Part shown: in pieces, positions 1 to 10,204 of the stretch | Numbering within the stretch: the first letter of the stretch is position 1 | Layout: each line of letters opens with the position of its first letter | Assembly (NCBI GenBank): GCA_037176885.1 | Contig: JAWWNJ010000007.1 | Span: forward strand, 1,054,001 to 1,118,000 | Length of the DNA: 64,000 bases | Direction: 5' to 3' | From: Favolaschia claudopus | Lineage: Eukaryota; Basidiomycota; Agaricomycetes; Agaricales; Mycenaceae | Position numbers and translations under genes: made by a program | The notes under the pieces: generated by a model | Seen by the model: only the letters and a program-made list of their open reading frames with translations | Databases searched by the model: none | Told to the model about the DNA's origin: nothing

Positions 1-1485
1 GCATTGTTCTACTGGGGACACGCTTCACCATATTTCAGGCACAAAAGTGGCTTTGATTCTTGCCTGCAACGACTTTACGAGGTGCGTGACTGGCTCTCGC
101 ATCCTCTCTCTTGCTAACCACATGATACCTCAGACAATCCCCGACCCCGCCGTCTATCTATCCCACCCAGATGCCGCCACACCCGTCTGTTGTGTCGTCG
201 GTGCGGCTCGGCGGCATCCGGATATTGTTATGATTCGACCATCGCGCGCATTCCTCTCGCTCGCTCTCAAGCGCGTTTGCAGAGCACGGTATGAATTACC
301 TCTTTCAGCGAGACGAGAGCGAGCGAGTGCGGGGTAGAACACGAATCAGAAAGCGACGAGCGTGATCTTCGCCTCGCTCGTGCGCTCACGCTCTCGCCGC
401 CGTATGTGCGTCGTCACACCGGTGGGGCTGTGATTGTGAGGGGTTGTCACGAAGCTGGCGTCTCATAGAGGAAGCAGATGACGAGCGCGATGTAGACGCG
501 CACAAACGGCGAGCGCGACTTCGCACGTTGTCCTTTGTGCGCGTCTAACGACGTCGTGTCTTGCATTTACAGCGTCACTCGAGATGAGAATTCATGAATA
601 TCTATTATTTGGGTGGGGTTTTTGTCCTACGTCCTACGCTGTGCGGACTCTCCTTGCCTCGATCTCCTTCTCGGACTTCCTCACTTTCTCATCTGACCTC
701 AGAGCTGGGCGTGGGCATGTATAAAATTTCTGGGCCCCTTGCCCGGAGGATCCTTGCCGTCGGGGGGCAATCATTTCTTACGCATTGCGCACAGTGTTTT
801 CGAGCTCGGAAGGTAGTCGGTTTGGGTGTGGGAGCGGAAGCACCCGGATGGATTCTCGTAGGATTGTTGTTGCGGGGCAATGGGAGTGGGTGCATGGGCA
901 GGGGTAAGGAGTCTCACATTTAAAGAACAACCTGCCCAGGTCTCCGTTCAGGGCAACGTTCAAGCTGCGGCTCTTACCCTTTAGCTTCCCCTGTGCTCGA
1001 AGAAAGTTAATACATATTATGATAGATATGTACCCGGGGAATTAATCCCCGTAATCTCACAGTCAGTAAATACTCCGCTAGAAATTTGCGCTGAGCTGCA
1101 CTGCGCTTTGTATGATTACAAAAGTCAAAGTATTTTCTTCTTCCCTCCACACTCTCGTCACAGTTTCAAGATTCTGGGTGGAAAGATAAATGCACACACA
1201 CTCCAAGGATGTAAATGAGTATCCAGCCTTATACTGGCACTTTTAGACGCAATTTATTGAAGGATTTGAGTGGAAGGAAGTAATATTCGAGTTTGACTCA
1301 AGTTTGACTGAGTTTTGGTAGAATGCACGGCAAGTTCCGAGCTTGACAGGCAGGATCAGTCGGAATCGTGAGGATCAGAAAGGATCAATTGGCTATGTCT
1401 AGCCGAGACATAGCCAACCACAGGCACGGTTAATGAGCCCTCAAATCGGGGTAAAATAGGCTACCGTGAAACCCCCTATTGTGTT
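1..1485. other. Gene-poor region left of Copia element 1
   Basis: Only short, unconserved reading frames are present and none resembles a known domain or has a convincing splice structure. The region ends at the GTGTT target duplication of Copia element 1. The only structure seen is a hairpin near 1391. Confidence 0.5.
1391..1415. repeat. Perfect 10-bp hairpin
   Basis: GGCTATGTCT and AGACATAGCC are perfect inverted repeats separated by 5 nt. No neighbouring gene explains it. It could be a relic of a small inverted-repeat element. Confidence 0.5.
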
Positions 1486-1694
1486 TTTGAGCGCGGAAGT
1501 CTAATCAAGCACCAACTGGAGTCAAGTCGTCGTCAGATGTATTAATGTGAGTTCTACGAGCATTACACACCTGGAGTCAAGTCGTCGTCAGATAAGGACG
1601 GCGGACTTGGCTCCGGTCTATATAAGTATGTAGAGATGTTGATATGTTACTTTGTAGGTATAGTAATGTGCGATAGTCAACAAGTAATTGGACA
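1486..1694 (-). repeat. 3' LTR of Copia element 1
   Basis: The 209-bp LTR is identical to 6260-6468. In element orientation it starts TGTCCAATTA and ends CGCTCAAA. A TATATA promoter box is present (plus-strand 1618-1626). The LTR contains an internal direct duplication of about 23 bp (around 1517-1540 and 1571-1593). Confidence 0.93.
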
Positions 1695-1703
1695 CACCCC
1701 CCT
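1695..1703 (-). other. Polypurine tract of Copia element 1
   Basis: In element orientation AGGGGGGTG lies directly before the 3' LTR, the normal position of the plus-strand DNA primer. Confidence 0.75.
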
Positions 1704-1715
1704 GATTGAGCACAT

Positions 1716-4700
1716 CTAAGTTTCTAGCCCCAGCATCTTCACCATGTCCGCCAATTTGATGCGACCCAGCGACTTCGTGAGTATGTCGGCTGGGTTGTCG
1801 GCAGTAGGAATGTGTATGACAACAATGATTTTGTTGCGGACTTGGTCTCGGAGCCAGTAGAAACGAAGGTCGAGGTGCTTCATCCGACCGTGGTGTTCCG
1901 GATTTTTCGCGACAGAGACACTAGAATTATTGTCGATGTAGAGGGGAAGGGGAGAGTCGTTCTGGTACCCGAATAATCGAAATACATTGCGAAGAGAGAT
2001 GATTTCTTGACCGGCGGAATTTCCAGCGATGAATTCAGCTTCAGTTGTCGAGAGCGCGACTATCGTCTGCAGCCTACTGGACCAACTGATTGCGCCTGTG
2101 CCCATCTTGACAACCCATCCTGTGGTGGAGCGGCCATTATCAGGGTTCCCGCCGTGGTCAGCATCTGAGAATGTGGTGAACATGTCGGGTGCGGGACTAG
2201 GCCGGTACGTGAGTTTCAAGTCGACGGTTCCTTTGAGGTAACGAAAGACGTGTTTGACTGCTTTCCAGTGCCCCATCCCGGGATTCTGGCAATAACGCGA
2301 CAAGACGCCGACGGCGTACGCGAGGTCCGGTCGAGTGCACGTTACGAGATACCAGAGCGCACCAACCGCGTTAATGTACGGGATAGCACGCATTTCAAGG
2401 GTTTCCTCGGGAGTTTTTGGACACATGTCGTCGGAGAGCTTGGTACCTTTGTCCAAAGGGGTTGACACTGGATCGCAGTCTGCAAAACCGAAACGAGCGA
2501 GTATGTCGAGAGCGTATTGCCGCTGAGAAAGGGAGAGAGATCGATTGGCGCGATCACGGTGGATTTCCACACCAAGTAAGAATGAAGTCGGGCCAAGATC
2601 TCGTAGCTTGAAGTGAGTGCGCAGTTGGTCCTTAACGCGCTGGATGGCGGTCTTGGACTTTGAGACGAGGGTGATGTCATCAATGAAGACGGGAAGAATG
2701 ATGCGCACATCTCCTCGACTGTACACCCATATGCTCGGCTCGCAAATCACCCTCTCGAACCCCAACGACACCAATACCTCGTTCAGCTTCTCATGCCAGT
2801 CTCTCGCTCCTTGTTTCAGCCCGTAGATGGACTTGAGGAGTCGCCACACCCAATCTGGACCCTTTTGCTCGAACCCATCGGGCTGCTTCATGAAGACTTC
2901 TTCCTGCAATTCTCCATAGAGGAAAGCAGACGAAATGTCTACGCTTTCGATCTCGAGGTCTTCGAAGGCACCAAGAGCGAGTATCGCACGGAGGACAGCC
3001 CACCTGGGAGTCGGCGCAAAAGTCTCGACGTAGTCAAAACCCGGTCGTTGGGAAAATCCTTGGGCGACCACACGACCTTTGTATCGTTCGATGGTGCCGT
3101 CTGCGTTTCGTTTGACCTTGAACACCCACTTGCTTCCAACGGCGCGCTTTCCAGGTGGGAGCTGTACGAGTTCGAAGGTGCCGTTTTCAACGAGGGATTT
3201 GATCTCATCTGACGCTGCTTTGTACCATTCAAGGCTCTCCGGACGTTTCATGGCTTCCTTGAACGACCGGGGCTCCTCTGACACACTCGACGCTTTCAGC
3301 GCGGTCGCCCTCAAAGCAAATTCTTCTGTACCGAAGACGTGATCGAGTGCTTCGTCCCAGGTAATGTAGTCCTCTGTTCTCTGCGCATGGAGGTACTCAA
3401 TTCCTGCAGCTAGGCATGCGGATTCTTCAGCGGGATTTGCTATTTCTCCGGGTGCGTCTGCGAAGTCATTGTATCCTTCGGGTTCGGGCGTCGGTGTGAG
3501 TTCAGGGAGTGGAGATGAAGGAGTCGGTGAGGGCGGATCAGGTGCGTGCCAGTTCTGCTGACGGGAATTCATACGTTCAAGCTCATTGATATTCAGGGAT
3601 ACTTTCGGACGAGCGTCGCGCGCAGGTAGCTCGCGGGGCGGCAGATCTTCATGACGCTTGCGGCGGGGAGGAGCGGGTGCTGCTTGTGGGGGTTGATGCG
3701 GTAGCGCAGGCTCGGGTGCTGCTTGTGGAGGCTCAGGTGCTGGTGCTGCAGCAGGTGGGGTAGGGGGACGGCGTGGTGCGTCATTGCTGTCTTCCTCATC
3801 TTGACCTACACCCCCCTGACGCTGCACGTCGGAAGATGGAACATCTTGTGCTCCAGGGAATGTCTCCGCATCACCTTCTGGTGGACCGAAGAGGTCAAGG
3901 GCAAGGGGTGAGTTGCCGGGGAAATAACGCTCGTCGAATATGGCGTGACCGCTGGTGATGAATTTCCGATCCAAGGGGTCCCAGAATAGCCAGGCTTTAG
4001 TACCTTCGGGATACCCGACGAATATACATTTCTTCGAGTGAACTTCGAGGGCGTGGCGTTTTTCCTTGCGAATGAGAACATAAGCGAGACATCCGAATAT
4101 TCGAAAGTAGGAAATGTCCGGTTTTCGCTGGTTCCATTCGGTGAATGGAATCTCGTAGTCCAGAGAGGCGGTTGGAGTTCGGTTGCGAGTATGAACGAAA
4201 GCCGCTACAGCGCGAGCCCAGAAGGATGGCGGAAGCATCGCTTGTGCCATCAACGCCGTTGCGCCATCTGCGATATCGCGGTTCGCCTTCTCCGCGACAC
4301 CATTTTGGTGTGGTTCATTTGGTTCTGTATGCTGTCGCAAGATCCCCTCAGCCTCGAAGAATCTGATCATCTCAATGCTCATGTACTCCCCCCCTTTGTC
4401 GTCCCGAGTGGCCTGGATTTTTACGACGAATTTGGTTCTCACACCCCAATGCTTTTCAGCATATGCCTTGTAGGCCTTGAAGGCAGTAAAGGCCTCGCTC
4501 TTCCGCTTGAGGAATATAACCACCCAATATCGCTTTGCATCGCAAATGAAGGTGATCCAATAGCGAAAACCCTCAGGCGTGGCAACCTTCATTGGTCCTT
4601 TGAGATCAGTATGCACAAGAGCGAGCGGCATCGTTTTGCGGCTAAGGGTTGATTTTGGGATGTTCTCGCGATGTTGTTTCCCGAAAATGCATGGCTCGCA

Positions 4701-6170
4701 AATGGGATCTGGCCGAATATCCGAGTCAATTCTCATTCCTTTCACAAGACCCTTTTTATGCATGCGCTCAAGATCTCTGAGATTTAGGTGGCCACACCGG
4801 TTGTGCCAGAGCTGGAGGGTGTTGGGGACGGTGGAGACTGCATTGGCATATTGAGCAGCGTGATTCAAGGTCTTCCCGTTAAGGTACCCGACATTTCGAT
4901 CGTTTACGGACGCGGTGAATTGCAGTTTCCGGGAGTGAATGAATGATACAGTGGCTTCGTGGATCGAGATATCGTATCCCTTAGAGCGCGTGAGGTGGAA
5001 CAATGATAATAAATTGCAGGTGAGTTTGGGGACATGAAGGACATCATGAAAGACGACAGAGTGCCGCTGCTCGATCCCATCCAAGCTGGGTACAAATTCT
5101 ACTGAGCCGACTCCTGCTGAATAGATGATGGAGTTGTCGGCGAGTCGAATCGGTACGATGTGAGGCGAATACGAGCGAAACCATTCACGTCGGGGTGTCA
5201 TGTGTGAAGTTGCACCTGTATCGGTGTTCCAGTCAGTCGGGGAAGGAGGTGGTCGCCAGGAGTCGGCTACGGAGAAAGCACTTGCGTATAGTCCCGCGGA
5301 CTCGACCCAAACGCTGTTCGCCTTCTCGGCCGTGTCCGCTTTGGCCTCGTTTGCCTGCTTCTCTGTTCCCTTCCCGCTCCCACGCCCGCCTCTACCCTTG
5401 TCCTGCCAATACCCGGACTGCTTTTTGGCTTTCTCCGACGCGTCTTTGAACTTCTTACAGTCCCTCCAGAGATGTGTCGACGAGTCGCAGAAGTAGCACT
5501 TCATCGCGGCGGCGGCGGCAGCCAGAGCGATGGCGAGTGGAGAATCATCACCGCTCCTTGTGGTACGTTGCACACCTTCGTTGTGGAATGCCGCGTGGAG
5601 TTTGGATAGATCCAGAGTGTCGAGGAGTAGCAGGGAGGAGACGAATGAATCATATTGCGAGGGTAATGCACGGATGAGAGTCATGGACTCCAGCTCCTGG
5701 TCCAGCTCGGTGATGGTGAACTTTTCGGGCCTCAACGCTTTGAGATCCTGCATTGCCTTTCCAGTGCGCGCTATAAGCTGCGCGAGACTTTCGTCTTCCT
5801 GCTTGCGGATGCTGAACAGGTGGTCAAATGCTTTGAAGCGAGTACCCGGCTTTTTCTGGACATGTACGTTCTCGAGCGCTTTCCACATCGTCTCTGGGTC
5901 ACCGTTTTGCTCCTGGATGTGGACCTTTTGATCTTCAGCAACACCTAGCCATATCTCCCCAGCGGCTTTCGACTTGCGCGTTTCCCATTCACGGAGGTCT
6001 CGCCTTTCCTCGGACGTCGGCTTCGAAGGGGTGTCTGGCACCGGCTTCACATCTGTTCCGTCGATTTGACCTGCCAGGCCCTTCGTTCCCAGGTATGCCT
6101 TCATATTAGGCTTCCATGCGCCGTAATTATCACTGGTGAGAACGTCGAAGAGACGCTTGTTGTCAGACAT
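1716..6170 (-). CDS. Copia gag-pol polyprotein, intact
   Basis: This 1484-aa protein has the Copia order of domains. Gag is followed by a CCHC zinc knuckle (C225-X2-C-X4-H-X4-C238) and the protease motif DTG (317-319). The integrase has an HHCC zinc site (H456, H461, C491, C494) and catalytic D522, D591 and E627, with the D-35-E spacing. The reverse transcriptase active site is FIDD rather than the common YVDD, and the RNase H lies near the C-terminus (DADHGG region, about 1370-1480). A Pro/Ala-rich linker separates integrase and RT. There is no frameshift or internal stop. It would make particle protein, protease, integrase and RT for retrotransposition. Confidence 0.96.
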   Translation of the reverse strand: MSDNKRLFDVLTSDNYGAWKPNMKAYLGTKGLAGQIDGTDVKPVPDTPSKPTSEERRDLREWETRKSKAAGEIWLGVAEDQKVHIQEQNGDPETMWKALENVHVQKKPGTRFKAFDHLFSIRKQEDESLAQLIARTGKAMQDLKALRPEKFTITELDQELESMTLIRALPSQYDSFVSSLLLLDTLDLSKLHAAFHNEGVQRTTRSGDDSPLAIALAAAAAAMKCYFCDSSTHLWRDCKKFKDASEKAKKQSGYWQDKGRGGRGSGKGTEKQANEAKADTAEKANSVWVESAGLYASAFSVADSWRPPPSPTDWNTDTGATSHMTPRREWFRSYSPHIVPIRLADNSIIYSAGVGSVEFVPSLDGIEQRHSVVFHDVLHVPKLTCNLLSLFHLTRSKGYDISIHEATVSFIHSRKLQFTASVNDRNVGYLNGKTLNHAAQYANAVSTVPNTLQLWHNRCGHLNLRDLERMHKKGLVKGMRIDSDIRPDPICEPCIFGKQHRENIPKSTLSRKTMPLALVHTDLKGPMKVATPEGFRYWITFICDAKRYWVVIFLKRKSEAFTAFKAYKAYAEKHWGVRTKFVVKIQATRDDKGGEYMSIEMIRFFEAEGILRQHTEPNEPHQNGVAEKANRDIADGATALMAQAMLPPSFWARAVAAFVHTRNRTPTASLDYEIPFTEWNQRKPDISYFRIFGCLAYVLIRKEKRHALEVHSKKCIFVGYPEGTKAWLFWDPLDRKFITSGHAIFDERYFPGNSPLALDLFGPPEGDAETFPGAQDVPSSDVQRQGGVGQDEEDSNDAPRRPPTPPAAAPAPEPPQAAPEPALPHQPPQAAPAPPRRKRHEDLPPRELPARDARPKVSLNINELERMNSRQQNWHAPDPPSPTPSSPLPELTPTPEPEGYNDFADAPGEIANPAEESACLAAGIEYLHAQRTEDYITWDEALDHVFGTEEFALRATALKASSVSEEPRSFKEAMKRPESLEWYKAASDEIKSLVENGTFELVQLPPGKRAVGSKWVFKVKRNADGTIERYKGRVVAQGFSQRPGFDYVETFAPTPRWAVLRAILALGAFEDLEIESVDISSAFLYGELQEEVFMKQPDGFEQKGPDWVWRLLKSIYGLKQGARDWHEKLNEVLVSLGFERVICEPSIWVYSRGDVRIILPVFIDDITLVSKSKTAIQRVKDQLRTHFKLRDLGPTSFLLGVEIHRDRANRSLSLSQRQYALDILARFGFADCDPVSTPLDKGTKLSDDMCPKTPEETLEMRAIPYINAVGALWYLVTCTRPDLAYAVGVLSRYCQNPGMGHWKAVKHVFRYLKGTVDLKLTYRPSPAPDMFTTFSDADHGGNPDNGRSTTGWVVKMGTGAISWSSRLQTIVALSTTEAEFIAGNSAGQEIISLRNVFRLFGYQNDSPLPLYIDNNSSVSVAKNPEHHGRMKHLDLRFYWLRDQVRNKIIVVIHIPTADNPADILTKSLGRIKLADMVKMLGLET

Positions 6171-6247
6171 GGTGCGTGAGGATAATTTTCAAAGAAGGAC
6201 TGAGACTGAGGCTGTGACGTGGCTGGGCGATTTAGATTTGCTGCCCG

Positions 6248-6259
6248 GGGCCCATAACC
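6248..6259 (-). other. Primer-binding site of Copia element 1 (half-tRNA type)
   Basis: Directly inside the 5' LTR the element reads GGTTATGGGCCC. From general knowledge of Drosophila copia and Ty5, this matches with one mismatch the complement of the initiator tRNA-Met anticodon arm, not the tRNA 3' end. Priming by a cleaved initiator tRNA is inferred. Confidence 0.65.
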
Positions 6260-6468
6260 TTTGAGCGCGGAAGTCTAATCAAGCACCAACTGGAGTCAAG
6301 TCGTCGTCAGATGTATTAATGTGAGTTCTACGAGCATTACACACCTGGAGTCAAGTCGTCGTCAGATAAGGACGGCGGACTTGGCTCCGGTCTATATAAG
6401 TATGTAGAGATGTTGATATGTTACTTTGTAGGTATAGTAATGTGCGATAGTCAACAAGTAATTGGACA
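6260..6468 (-). repeat. 5' LTR of Copia element 1
   Basis: This LTR is identical to 1486-1694 over 209 bp. It carries the TATA box that should drive the genomic RNA leftwards, and is followed by the target duplication GTGTT at 6469-6473. Confidence 0.93.
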
Positions 6469-6740
6469 GTGTTGCTGTCAATCCACTGAGCATAAAATGT
6501 ACACCGATGATGAGAATTTCTTGTACTCTACAGGCTCTACGCTCTTCATTCGACTTTCGAATCAAAATGCTTCCAAGAAAGGAAGTTGTTGATCCATGCG
6601 AAACGGGACCTTCGGACCGACCAAAAACCGACGGACGTACCTCAGGCTCTCCTTCCTCCACCAACATCCTGCGGTAGCCGCCTGCTACGCCTCATCTCAT
6701 TTTCTCCGGGAAACAGCCTGTAACATAACCTACCAGCACT

Positions 6741-7637
6741 ATGGCAGATGAACTAAAACGTATCCTGAATGCCGAGTTATTCCATTTCATGGTCGAAGCC
6801 CGGATTCCTTTCTCGAAAAGAGAACCTATCGATTTCACCCAGGCCAGCCGGGACTTCATGTCTCTTGCCTTCAAAGACAAAATTCAGCAGCGCGTCTGGC
6901 CTGTGTTACTGACTCTGAGTCAGGTCGGCTTGAACAACATGCCGGATATGATGGAATTTTTGCCCTCCCAGTCCGACCCAGACTTCGCGCTGCAATGCCT
7001 TGGTTTACAACTCGTCATAGACCAGGCACCCCGCGCACTATGTAGCATGTCTTCTACGGACGGTCGCTACGTCAACTCCTACTTCGACATCGTTTCTCAC
7101 CGGCTCGCAGAGAGCTGGCTGGCTCTCCCAACTCAGCGTAGACCTGATTCATGGGAAACCAATCAGGACAGAATGTCCTTTGACTTTTGGATCCTGCTCC
7201 GCCTCTGGCTTGGTGCACCCCTTGTTCATAATGGAACACCACATGGGCAGAAGATAGCCCTCGCCTTCTCGGACGAAACGCGCCGGGTCGTCGAAGAGAT
7301 AAGTAGCCAAGTCGATCCCAATCGCGCCGACAGAGGCAAAATATTGTCCGATATCTTTGCGTTTCCGCGCATGATAGAAGAAGGACCGCCGGTCGATGAA
7401 GGTGTCACCGCAGCGTCTTGGACTTATTGGATGATGAAGTTGATGGATGTGCACAAGCCCATTGTCGATCGCTTTGGGCGCTATCCCTACCAGAACAATA
7501 TCAGGGGGTTGGAGAGCACAAAAGAAGAAAAGGATTGGATTGAAAAGGTAGACCACTTTGGCGAAGCTCCATCTGATATTGCGAAAAAAGTAAAGGAAGA
7601 CATCGAGCGCGGGCGATGGACACCGTTGGGTGCTTGA
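6741..7637 (+). CDS. DUF924 family protein
   Basis: This is a single-exon gene of 298 aa starting at ATGGCAGATGAA. The middle segment LQLVIDQAPRALC matches the family signature usually written LLDQFPRN. The C-terminal RFGRYPYQNN...GLESTKEE matches the RFGRFPHRN...GRESTPEE signature of DUF924 (TPR-like, YPO3345 group). DUF924 proteins are soluble helical proteins of unknown biochemical role found from bacteria to fungi. The central DQFPRN motif is altered to DQAPRA, and the protein is longer than typical bacterial members (about 180-200 aa). The Copia 5' LTR lies 272 bp upstream in divergent orientation, so the native promoter may be displaced. Confidence 0.82.
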   Translation: MADELKRILNAELFHFMVEARIPFSKREPIDFTQASRDFMSLAFKDKIQQRVWPVLLTLSQVGLNNMPDMMEFLPSQSDPDFALQCLGLQLVIDQAPRALCSMSSTDGRYVNSYFDIVSHRLAESWLALPTQRRPDSWETNQDRMSFDFWILLRLWLGAPLVHNGTPHGQKIALAFSDETRRVVEEISSQVDPNRADRGKILSDIFAFPRMIEEGPPVDEGVTAASWTYWMMKLMDVHKPIVDRFGRYPYQNNIRGLESTKEEKDWIEKVDHFGEAPSDIAKKVKEDIERGRWTPLGA

Positions 7638-7910
7638 TTGTCAGTTCGAATTCAGTGTTGTATTTTGCTGTGCGTGTACTCGTAGAGTATCGTAAAGGAA
7701 CGTGAAACTGTACTTTCAGATATGATCCGACGGAGGAGTCAAACCCGACGCAAACTGCTGCGGCCCACGTTCACTTGGTTGAGGCTGCTGGCTATGGAAG
7801 ATGGAGAGCCATTCATTTTCGCATGAGCAGCCGACTGCGAGCGCATCGGTAAGGTGCGAAACAAATGTCAGATCCATTACAGCGCTGCGCAGTCGACTGG
7901 GTATAAAGTA

Positions 7911-7920
7911 GACAACGACA
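7911..7920 (+). promoter_or_regulatory. TATA box of hydrolase copy 1
   Basis: GTATAAAGTA lies about 40 bp before the ATG. The same box and spacing occur at the inverted copy (61379-61384 on the minus strand), so the promoter was duplicated with the gene. Confidence 0.55.
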
Positions 7921-7953
7921 ATACGACGAACCGTCACTTCTGAGGGAGTAGAC

Positions 7954-9293
7954 ATGAGATATTCCTCAATAGTCCTCGCTGCTCTAGCTGGTGTCGCCTC
8001 TGCCCAAAACATTACCAATCAAACATGGCTTGACACGGGGAACACGCTACAGCTCAGCAATGACACCACATTCCACTTTCAGCTGCTCGTCCTGCTCGGA
8101 CTGGCAACCTACCGCGGCGCGGACGTCGCGGACGTCCTAGGTGCAGCTCAAGCCATCCTTCCGGGCAATTTCGCGAGCTACAACAGCACGTTCGCCGAGC
8201 TGGCCACGCGCAAACAGGCTCAGGCGAGCGCTACGAAGAACGCGGTCAACGCCCGCGACACCTTTTTCCAGGCGGCATCGTACTGGCGCGCCGCCGACTT
8301 CTTCAATCGCGAAAACCGTTCCGATCCAATCATTGAAGCGTTAGTCGCCCACCGCCTAGTCTGCTTGAGATGATACTGATGTCCGGCGCAGATATTGGTC
8401 TAACCAGACAGCGTGCTTCACCGCGGCTAACAGCGCCCTCCCCATCCCGGGAGAATACGTCTCGATCCCCACGCCGTCGAATTTCTCCGCCATCGGTATC
8501 TTCTACGCCGCCGATACCAATAGTGTCGCCTGCAAAGCCTACACTGCTCGTCGGTAACGGCTACGACGCCTCGCAGGAGGACAGCTACCACTCGAGCTGC
8601 GTCGCCGCCCTCGAGCGGGGGTGGAACTGTATGACCTACGAGGGTCCCGGCCAGCCGACCGTGCGCCGCCAGCAGCACATCGGCTTCATCCCAGACTGGG
8701 AGAAGGTCGTCACGCCCGTCGTTGATTATCTCGCCAACCGCACCGACGTCGACATGACCCGCCTCGCACTCTCCGGAATCAGCATGGGCGGGTATCTCGC
8801 CGAGCGCGCAGCGGCGTTCGAGCCGCGCATCAAAGCCCTCTTGGTGAACCCCGGCGTCGTCTCCGTTCAGGACGCGTACACGAGCACCTTCCCGAGCGGG
8901 CTCATGCAGCTGTTTCGATCGGGCAACAAGTCCGCGTTCGACGCCATCATGAACCCAGTATTGAGCAACAGCTCCACGCCGTCGTCTGTCCGCTGGGGCA
9001 TCGAGCAGGGCCTGTGGGCATTCAATACAGAATCGCCTTTCGATTTCTTCAATATGTCTGGGGCGATGAATATGACGGGCTTGTATGACAAGCTCACGAT
9101 GCCGATTTGGGTGGCGAACTCGACGCTCGATGACTTGCTCCCTCAATCGATTCAGTTTGCGGAGCAGGTGAACAGTACGACAAATGTAACGGTCGTCACT
9201 TTCGACGGGCCTGAGGGGTATCATTGCCAGGTCGGTGCTTCGTCGAGCACAAATCGCGAAATGTTTGAGTGGCTTGAGACAGTCTTCGAGTAA
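7954..9293 (+). pseudogene. Secreted alpha/beta hydrolase, copy 1, frameshifted
   Basis: Exon 1 is 7954-8339 and exon 2 starts at 8392 (intron 8340-8391). The protein begins with a secretion signal (MRYSSIVLAALAGVASAQ). It continues into an alpha/beta-hydrolase fold with nucleophile elbow SGISMGGYL and a C-terminal catalytic His in EGYHC, with many N-glycosylation sites. Against copy 2 (59988-61328) there is one extra base between about 8519 and 8540. Read straight through, exon 2 hits TAA at 8555, and the rest (NGYDASQED onward to 9293) continues in the +1 frame. The gene is therefore broken unless this is a sequencing error. The substrate is unknown; it resembles FrsA-like/dipeptidyl-peptidase-like hydrolases. 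Confidence 0.8.
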
Positions 9294-10204
9294 AAGATAT
9301 ATCTGATCAGATAGTGTACAAGTAGAATATTGAATGCGACAAAACCTTTTAGCGCTCGGGATCTTGGGAGATTTTGTCCGCCTGTATCCCTTCGGCGCCA
9401 CCGGTTTCCACTGGCTCAAGGTCAACAAGGCCCTTAGTTGGAATGGTAGTGCTGCATACCCTCTCGCAGCTTTTCCGGAGTGTCCGGTGGTTAGGACCAT
9501 TGTCATTCGACATCGTCAAGGTGGTTTGAGGGGCTGGATATAGGGACTCGATGAATGAAGAATCTAGCTGGAAATTTAGCGGCCATCTCTCAAAGCGAAG
9601 AATAAGAGAGAACTTTTAATTCTTCTTGTTGTGGCGGAGACTCTGTTGTGCGAGTCATTGCGTACATATACCATTCACGACGAATAGGAAGTGAGTGTCA
9701 CGCCTGCCGCGTTTTCTCGCCTAGCGTAAAACAAGGGAGACAGGACTTCTCGGAACCGAGGAATCGGAGATGTCGTTCATCTCGTTGGGAGCCTGAGTGG
9801 CATCATGTTGCGGGACCCGAAGTTTTGCGGTTGTTTTTTCATTGGTTTTCATAGCGTTTCGAGCCAACCAAGCGGCGGGGAATTGCAAATACATTGCGAC
9901 ATGATGTTCTTTCCAGACTTGGGAAAGTTGAGGCCCAACCAACATGATTGGTTTACGCACTCGCACTCGAGAGTCGAAGAAGTATTGAGGGTCAGGAGGA
10001 GCCTGGCTGCTTCATCTGTAAGGCGAAAGTTCCTGGAATCGACCGAAATTCCGCCCCAGATGCAGAAACAGTCGATACCCGTAGGAGACGCGTAAATCAG
10101 ATACGGAAATTGGATTGGGCAACTGTCGGTGTTAATGTCATGGTCAACTTGTGAGGGTGTCACACCGTGACAAGCCGTGACATACCTTTTCTCTCCTTAC
10201 CCCC
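9294..10204. other. Intergenic region between hydrolase copy 1 and F-box copy 1
   Basis: No supportable gene. It is longer than the equivalent spacer in the inverted copy (59538-59987), so it holds extra sequence or the other copy has lost some. Confidence 0.4.

Larger units (their letters stand above)
1486..6468 (-). mobile_element. Complete Ty1/Copia LTR retrotransposon (element 1)
   Basis: This is a 4,983-bp element on the minus strand. Two 209-bp direct LTRs read as identical, and a 5-bp target duplication GTGTT lies at 1481-1485 and 6469-6473. It contains a single uninterrupted gag-pol frame. A primer-binding site follows the 5' LTR (the right-hand LTR here) and a polypurine tract precedes the 3' LTR. 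Identical LTRs plus an open frame mean a recent insertion that is possibly still competent. The 5' LTR points away from the DUF924 gene, whose start lies 272 bp further right. Confidence 0.95.

Noticed and set aside
47..963. Short frames at the left edge
   Set aside because: No domain, codon pattern or splice structure, and overlapping frames on both strands.
8427..9506. 359-aa minus-strand frame over the hydrolase gene
   Set aside because: It is the antisense shadow of a GC-rich coding exon. It is Arg-rich with no domain, while the plus strand is a clear hydrolase.
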